19,442 nucleotides of DNA from Spirochaetaceae bacterium. GTDB lineage: Bacteria; Spirochaetota; Spirochaetia; Treponematales; Breznakiellaceae. The notes beneath the pieces were generated by a model. That model did not search any database. It worked only from the letters and a program-made list of their open reading frames with translations, and had not been told where the DNA came from. The stretch lies in the NCBI GenBank assembly GCA_031265015.1, contig JAISDG010000108.1, forward strand, positions 1 through 19,442, read 5' to 3'. Position numbers and translations under genes: made by a program. This document shows positions 14,833-19,442 of the stretch, one piece after another; the stretch's first letter is position 1, and every line of letters begins with the position of its first letter.

Positions 14833-16307
14833 CCCGGGGCCATTTTAAAGTATTTACCATCGTTGTTTTCCTTTTAACCGCCGGGGGAATAGGGGCTTTG
14901 GTGTTTCTTCCCAGGGATTTTTTCAGTCCCAAAGACAAGGAAGTACAGCAAACCAAGGTTGTTATCCCCCAGACCGTGGGGGCCGGGAGGGAATTTGCCG
15001 ACGGACAGCAGGGTCAGGGGGGCGAGGAAATCCAGGCCCTGCGGCTCAGCCTTGACGAGGGGGAATCTTCCGTGGCGGCGTTAACCAGGGATTTTGACGG
15101 CGATTCCTTTGAAGAACAGGTCATCGCGTACCGCAGGCTCCAGGAAATCGACGCCGCTATTTTTGTAACCTACGCCGAATTTGACTCAACCCGGGGAATT
15201 TACCGGAGGCGGTGGAACGCTCCCGCCGCGGCTACCAGGCCCGGCACCCTGATCCTCTACACCGAGGATCTTATCGGTGACGGGGGAATCTGCGTGCTGG
15301 TGGCGGGGATGAACGGAGCGGGGGAACAAACCCTGACGGTGTTCAGAAAAAACGACCTGTCCGGGACGGAACCTTTCAGCAAGATCGCCGAATTCCTTAT
15401 CGAAGGGTCCATTACGGTGGAAGAGCCGAACAGCAGGAACCGGGGCCGGAGTCTTTCCATAGCCACCTATGGCCGGGACTATGAATCGGCCAACATCATG
15501 GACCAGATCGAGGTAACCTATACCTACAACCAGGTAAACGGATTGTATGAACAGTCCCGGGTGGTCAAAATTCCCGGCGCCCAGATAGAACAGCGCCGGC
15601 TCCGGGAACTGTTAAACGGTAATCCCGGCCAGTTTGAATCGTTCATCGACGGCCTGTGGTACCAGGGAGAGGGGGAACAGAAAAAATACGTCCACTTTAA
15701 CGCCGCCGACAGGGAACTGATTTTCTACAACAACCAGTCCGAAGAGGTTTTTAACTGGCAGGATTCCACCCCCACCCGTTTCGGGCTTCATATCAACAGC
15801 CGGAACGTTTCCCTTACCACGCTCAGGCGGACCGTTAATGTGGAACTGGCGGGTCTGGAAAACATACGGCTGCGGGTATACCAGGACGTGTACCTCCGGT
15901 CAGGTCCCAATACAATTTGGGACGGCTCCTACCAGCGGGTCCAGGCCGCGGAAACCCTCCAGGACATCCGGAAGGCCGCGCCCTATCTGAACGGCAGTTT
16001 TAAGGGGCCCGACGGGACCATCACCTTTTACCTGAACGGCTCCTACGAACTCACCCCCTTTGCCGGTCCCCCGGAATTAAGCCGCCGGGGGCAATATGTC
16101 TTTTTTAACGCCGGGGAAGAAGAACTGCTGGAACTGCGTCACGAGAAAAGGACGGAAAGCCAGGAAACGGAAGGCCTGGACCGGGAAACCTTCAGGGTAA
16201 CCAGAAACAGCGAAACTCCGGAAACGGTGACCCTGACCAGGGTCAGGATAAGTACCAGGGGAATGCAGGATATGCATGAACCGGCGATAGTGCTGACCGG
16301 AAACTAA
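14829..16307 (+). CDS. Pallilysin-related (TP0751-type) envelope protein
   Basis: 492 residues. An N-terminal hydrophobic segment (about 8-27) acts as signal peptide or anchor; there is no lipobox cysteine. Residues about 75-220 look like a beta-rich FG-GAP/VCBS-like region: RDFDGDSFEEQVIAYR has calcium-loop spacing (DxDGDxxxE), and GDGGICVLVAG and EQTLTVFRKND follow the same pattern. The C-terminal half consists of beta strands including FIDGLWYQGEGEQKKYVHF, a probable start of the pallilysin beta-barrel region, and a second similar unit with YLNGSFKGPDGTITFYLNG (about 387-405). It is about twice as long as T. pallidum TP0751 (237 residues as I recall) and lacks the HEXXH metalloprotease motif; the nearest thing is HEKRT, without the second His. 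Placement rests on gene order after the TP0750-type gene plus these features. An adhesin or surface-assembly role is inferred. Confidence 0.75.
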   Translation: MTRGHFKVFTIVVFLLTAGGIGALVFLPRDFFSPKDKEVQQTKVVIPQTVGAGREFADGQQGQGGEEIQALRLSLDEGESSVAALTRDFDGDSFEEQVIAYRRLQEIDAAIFVTYAEFDSTRGIYRRRWNAPAAATRPGTLILYTEDLIGDGGICVLVAGMNGAGEQTLTVFRKNDLSGTEPFSKIAEFLIEGSITVEEPNSRNRGRSLSIATYGRDYESANIMDQIEVTYTYNQVNGLYEQSRVVKIPGAQIEQRRLRELLNGNPGQFESFIDGLWYQGEGEQKKYVHFNAADRELIFYNNQSEEVFNWQDSTPTRFGLHINSRNVSLTTLRRTVNVELAGLENIRLRVYQDVYLRSGPNTIWDGSYQRVQAAETLQDIRKAAPYLNGSFKGPDGTITFYLNGSYELTPFAGPPELSRRGQYVFFNAGEEELLELRHEKRTESQETEGLDRETFRVTRNSETPETVTLTRVRISTRGMQDMHEPAIVLTGN

Positions 16308-16362
16308 AGCGGCTGCCATAAAGGCAAGGCGCTCAACCCGCAGCGCGGGGGTAAAACCCTTT
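16308..16362. other. Convergent gap without clear terminator
   Basis: 55 bases between two converging genes. A 5-bp stem (GCGCT with AGCGC) and a tiny GGG-TAAAA-CCC-TTTT element are present, but neither is a convincing terminator. Confidence 0.3.
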
Positions 16363-19338
16363 TCAGCGCAGCCATTTTTCAACAATTTCGTTAAACTTGC
16401 CGATTTCTATGGGTTTTGAAAGGTAATCGCTGAACCCGTTCCGTAAAAACGTTTCTTTCATCCCCGGAATCGCGTTGGCCGTCAGGGCGACGATGGGAAT
16501 TTGTCTTCCGCCGGCGCGCCCTTCCCGCTCCTGCAGTTCTTTTTCCAGGGCGCGGATAGCCCTGGTTGTTTCAACGCCGTCCATGTCCGGCATCATGTGA
16601 TCCATCAGTATCAGATCGTACCTGTTTTTCCGCACCAGCCGGACCGCCTCCGCCCCGCTTAAACAGACATCGATCCGCAGTTTATAGGGATCCAGGAGGG
16701 CTTTGGTTATCCGGAGGTTGGTGGCAAGATCATCCACAATCAGCACCCGGGCGTCGGGAACGGTAAAATCCGCGGTAAAAACGTCCGGTTCCTTTCCGGG
16801 GACGTCCTCTACATGGTTAAGGATATTGGCGACGGAAACAGGTCCCGCCGGCATGGTAAGGGCGGGAAGGCCGGGATAGGGAACGGTCTTGCCGAACCTG
16901 TTTATCAAAATTACTTCCGTACAGGCCCCGCGATCCCGCAGGGCCTGCTTTACCTGGCTAAAGAGAAACGGCGCGGTAAAAACAAAAGCGAAGGATCCCC
17001 GGGAAAGGGCTCCCAAAAAAGCTTCCCGGGAAGAGACAAAAGTACAGGGAACCCCCAGGCCGTGAAGGGCATATTGAAGGGAAAGGCCGTAGACCTCCCT
17101 GGTTTCGTACACCAGGGTCCCTTTGGCCTCCCTGTTTTCCACTACCGCCGCGGGGGCCGCGTCCCGTATCTTTTGGGGAAGCCGTACCGTAAAGCGGCTC
17201 CCGGTCCCGTAGACGGACTCCGCGGTGATGTCCCCGCCCATAGCCCGGCAGAGACTGCGGGCTATGGACAGGCCAAGGCCCGTGCCCTCCAGTCCCCGGT
17301 TTTTCCGGGCGTCGAACTGGGTAAAATCCATAAAGAGCCTGTCCATGTTTTCCGCCTTAATACCGATGCCGGTATCGGAAATCTCCATGACCAGGGTCAC
17401 GGTATCCTGTTCCGTTTTTTCGCCCCCCACCGACAGGGTGATATGCCCTTCCTGGGTATATTTTGCCGCGTTGGTCAAAAGGTTGATCAGGATTTGCCGG
17501 ATCCGGCTTTCGTCCCCGGCAAGGGACCGGGGCAGGGCGTTGTCGACGGTGATAACAAAAAAGACCGGTTTTTCCATCAGCCGGACGCGGATCATGGCAG
17601 CCGCGTCGTCGATCAGGGATGTAAGCCGGTATTCTCCGGGGATTATTTCCATTTTGCCCGAATCAATTTTGGAAAAATCCAGAATATCGTTGACGATGTG
17701 AAGCAGGCTGGCGCTTGACTGTTTTACTCCCCCGGCATATTCCCGCACCCTGGGGTTTATCGTTTCCCGCAGGATAAGTTCCGACATTCCGGTAATGGCG
17801 TTCATGGGGGTGCGGATCTCGTGGGACATCCTGGCAAGAAAGTCGCTTTTTGCCCGGGAAGCGGATTCGGCAATGGCGGTCTGTTCCTCCAGCTCCCGGG
17901 TACGCTCATGAACGGCCGTTTCCAGCACCGCATTCGACAGCTCAAGGACGGCGTTGTTTTCTCCTATCTGTACAAAAAGGCGGTTGTAACGCCGGGAAAG
18001 ACTAAAGGCAATCCCCGCGAAAAAAACAAACATCCCGTAACTGGCCATGTTATAGGCCAGATGAATCATTATGGCGTCCAGCAGATCGTAAAATCCCGCA
18101 AGAAAAGCAATCACCGCTCCGATGGTGATATTTCCCAGGCTTGTCTCCGCGATACCCCAGCCGTATTCTTTCAGCAGCGATCCGGGCCTGCCCGCCCGGC
18201 GCTTTTCCTTCCACCTAAGGTATCCCTTCCGGCAAAAGGTAAAAACCAGCAGGTATCCGAAGACATACACGATATAGACCAGAGAAGAGAGCTGCCACAG
18301 GAGGAGGACGTCTTCGGCGTATTGCAGGGGAAAGATCGCCTGGGTAACGCCCAGGATACAGCAAAAAAGGCCGAATACCCCGGTGGCGGCGGATATTGTT
18401 TTGTTTTCCAGGGATTCGATAAAAGCCCCCATCAGGGGAAGCAGCAGAAACATGGAACCGTACAGTATCCTGACCGTGATATTCGTATCGGGAATAAGGG
18501 AAAAGACCGCCGAACTCCGGGTCAGGGAATAACAGCCCAGCAGGACAGAAAAAACGCTGTAGTACAGATTATAGGTTTCTTTTCTTTGGCTTAAGAACAG
18601 CATAAAGTGATACAGGCCGACAAAAAAATAGATGCCGCACAGGGCGGTGAGCAGATCGTCGCTGTGCCGGTTCCTGATCCCCGAATAGTCGTCGATATAA
18701 TAGGGCCCGGCGTAGTAAAAACCGGTTCCGCTGTAGGCGGGATCCCCGGCTATCCGGAAGCTGAGGATATTGATTCCCGGAACAAAAAACGTCTTTTCCA
18801 GGGGAAAAAAGACCGAATGCCAGGTCCTGCCGGATCGGATCCGCCCTCTTTCGTCAAGGTGCATCTCCGATCGGATCAGGCGGCCGTTCAAAAAAATTTC
18901 CCAGTTATCCCCCACCGAGGAAAGGTACATGCCGGGCACCGACTCGCCATGTTCGTTAAGGTAGGCTATGCTCCGGCTTTCCATGGTAAAGGCAAAGAGC
19001 AGGGTAAATTCCCGGACCGGATTGCCGCGGAGGGTAAGCGCCGGCCGTTTGGGCAGATCCTCAAGCCCCGAACCGGCGATCCGCAGGGGCTGGCCTTCGG
19101 GAAAGCGCTTCCACTCTCTTCCGGGAACCGGCGTCCGGTTTATGTCCTCCCGGTCAAAGCCGGACCGGACAAAAGCTTCCGCCCGCATAAGATTCACATA
19201 GTAGGGACTCTGCTGCTGTCCCCGGCGTTCCCGCTGCTGGCCGAACACCTGGAACACCAGCAGCAGAATGGCGGCGGTATACACGATGGGAATGACCGGT
19301 ATGGTTTTTGGTATTATGCCGGACGAGCCTCTTTTCAT
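16363..19338 (-). CDS. Membrane hybrid histidine kinase with 7TMR-DISM sensor, pseudo-receiver and receiver
   Basis: 991 residues. A signal/TM segment (about 14-33) is followed by an extracytoplasmic beta-rich domain (about 60-220), in which DNWEIFLNGRLIRSE and the nearby strands fit a 7TMR-DISM jelly-roll sensor. Seven or so membrane helices follow (about 225-450), then a coiled coil (455-495). The kinase core has the H box MSHEIRTPMNAI with His506, N box ILINLLTNAAKYT (Asn619, Asn623), DTGIGI (655-660) and GTGLGL (685-690). Residues about 738-846 have the size and strand pattern of a receiver but no phosphoacceptor Asp block, so they form a pseudo-receiver. The last domain is a full receiver: VLIVDD, Asp913 in LMDHMMPDMDG, and Lys975 in SKPIE. 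The protein should sense an external, possibly carbohydrate, ligand and autophosphorylate. No HPt or output regulator gene is next to it. The ATG at 19338 has only a weak GGAAA upstream. Confidence 0.93.
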   Translation of the reverse strand: MKRGSSGIIPKTIPVIPIVYTAAILLLVFQVFGQQRERRGQQQSPYYVNLMRAEAFVRSGFDREDINRTPVPGREWKRFPEGQPLRIAGSGLEDLPKRPALTLRGNPVREFTLLFAFTMESRSIAYLNEHGESVPGMYLSSVGDNWEIFLNGRLIRSEMHLDERGRIRSGRTWHSVFFPLEKTFFVPGINILSFRIAGDPAYSGTGFYYAGPYYIDDYSGIRNRHSDDLLTALCGIYFFVGLYHFMLFLSQRKETYNLYYSVFSVLLGCYSLTRSSAVFSLIPDTNITVRILYGSMFLLLPLMGAFIESLENKTISAATGVFGLFCCILGVTQAIFPLQYAEDVLLLWQLSSLVYIVYVFGYLLVFTFCRKGYLRWKEKRRAGRPGSLLKEYGWGIAETSLGNITIGAVIAFLAGFYDLLDAIMIHLAYNMASYGMFVFFAGIAFSLSRRYNRLFVQIGENNAVLELSNAVLETAVHERTRELEEQTAIAESASRAKSDFLARMSHEIRTPMNAITGMSELILRETINPRVREYAGGVKQSSASLLHIVNDILDFSKIDSGKMEIIPGEYRLTSLIDDAAAMIRVRLMEKPVFFVITVDNALPRSLAGDESRIRQILINLLTNAAKYTQEGHITLSVGGEKTEQDTVTLVMEISDTGIGIKAENMDRLFMDFTQFDARKNRGLEGTGLGLSIARSLCRAMGGDITAESVYGTGSRFTVRLPQKIRDAAPAAVVENREAKGTLVYETREVYGLSLQYALHGLGVPCTFVSSREAFLGALSRGSFAFVFTAPFLFSQVKQALRDRGACTEVILINRFGKTVPYPGLPALTMPAGPVSVANILNHVEDVPGKEPDVFTADFTVPDARVLIVDDLATNLRITKALLDPYKLRIDVCLSGAEAVRLVRKNRYDLILMDHMMPDMDGVETTRAIRALEKELQEREGRAGGRQIPIVALTANAIPGMKETFLRNGFSDYLSKPIEIGKFNEIVEKWLR

Positions 19339-19377
19339 ACTGTTTCCGCGGCTACGCTCTTTCTTACTTTAGTTTAT

Positions 19378-19442
19378 TTATTCCCGGTACACCGGAAAGG
19401 ATTCAAACCCCCGGTCTTTCAGGAGCAGTGTGGTCTGTGACG
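19378..19442 (-). CDS. Probable C-terminal end of an upstream gene (partial)
   Basis: One minus-strand frame is open from the window edge to TAA at 19380-19378, giving 21 codons that end in LLLKDRGFESFPVYRE. Composition and codon choice (CTG, CGG, GAA, TCC) match the neighbouring genes, and the other two frames close early. It would end 39 bases before the histidine kinase start, on the same strand, so the kinase may belong to its operon. Too short to identify. Confidence 0.4.
   Translation of the reverse strand, partial: SQTTLLLKDRGFESFPVYRE

Noticed and set aside
16130..16150. HEKRT as a relic of the pallilysin HEXXH zinc site
   Set aside because: The second His is missing and the surrounding residues are a charged helix-like stretch; most likely chance.
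19381..19420. tRNA T-loop-like sequence GGTTTGAATCC on the minus strand
   Set aside because: The invariant C of the T loop is T, and no anticodon arm, acceptor stem or D arm can be paired around it.
17821..19440. Two plus-strand open frames (257 and 277 codons)
   Set aside because: Antisense to the membrane and sensor part of the histidine kinase; no domain or start signal.

Overview
The window looks like chromosomal DNA of a spirochaete of the genus Treponema with a fairly GC-rich genome. The strongest marker is a 680-residue protein that I recognise as the treponemal cytoplasmic filament protein CfpA. It is flanked by the same gene families that surround cfpA (TP0748) in T. pallidum: a pyruvate phosphate dikinase (TP0746 type), a TP0747-type protein, a von Willebrand A protein (TP0750 type) and a pallilysin-related protein (TP0751 type). 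Composition suggests a relative with higher GC than the syphilis spirochaete, perhaps an environmental or insect-gut treponeme; the species is a guess. I see no rRNA, tRNA, CRISPR array, insertion sequence or phage gene. All similarity statements come from reading motifs, not from database searches.

Layout. (1) 1-4250, minus strand: a compact operon in the order bactofilin, secreted TPR protein, MtaB-type tRNA methylthiotransferase, lipoprotein, outer-membrane beta-barrel protein (cut by the window edge). Three of its four junctions are 4-base ATGA overlaps. (2) 4251-4332: a short divergent promoter region. (3) 4333-7403, plus strand: phosphate acetyltransferase, then a large TPR-repeat protein. 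(4) 7608-8198, plus strand: a small free-standing protein of unknown function with its own -10 box, strong ribosome binding site and terminator. (5) 8259-14116, minus strand: cfpA, then a two-domain protein whose C-terminus resembles the PTS phosphocarrier HPr, then a pyruvate phosphate dikinase-like protein. A strong hairpin lies between cfpA and the two downstream genes. (6) 14117-14265: divergent promoter region. (7) 14266-16307, plus strand: VWA-domain protein and pallilysin-related protein, overlapping by 4 bases. (8) 16363-19338, minus strand: a large membrane hybrid histidine kinase, preceded by what looks like the last codons of another minus-strand gene.

How it fits together. Both minus-strand operons begin with a filament-forming cytoskeletal protein (bactofilin; CfpA) and continue with envelope, RNA-modification or metabolic genes. 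Pta and the PPDK-like enzyme belong to acetyl-CoA/acetyl-phosphate and pyruvate/PEP metabolism. The observation I rate highest is the pairing of an HPr-like protein with a PPDK whose PEP-side catalytic residues are kept while two usual ATP-binding motifs have changed. This suggests, as inference only, a PEP-driven phosphotransfer pair encoded next to the cytoplasmic filament gene. A second notable pattern is that two transcripts (bactofilin and VWA gene) appear to begin at or next to their ATG, with the -10 box exactly six bases upstream.
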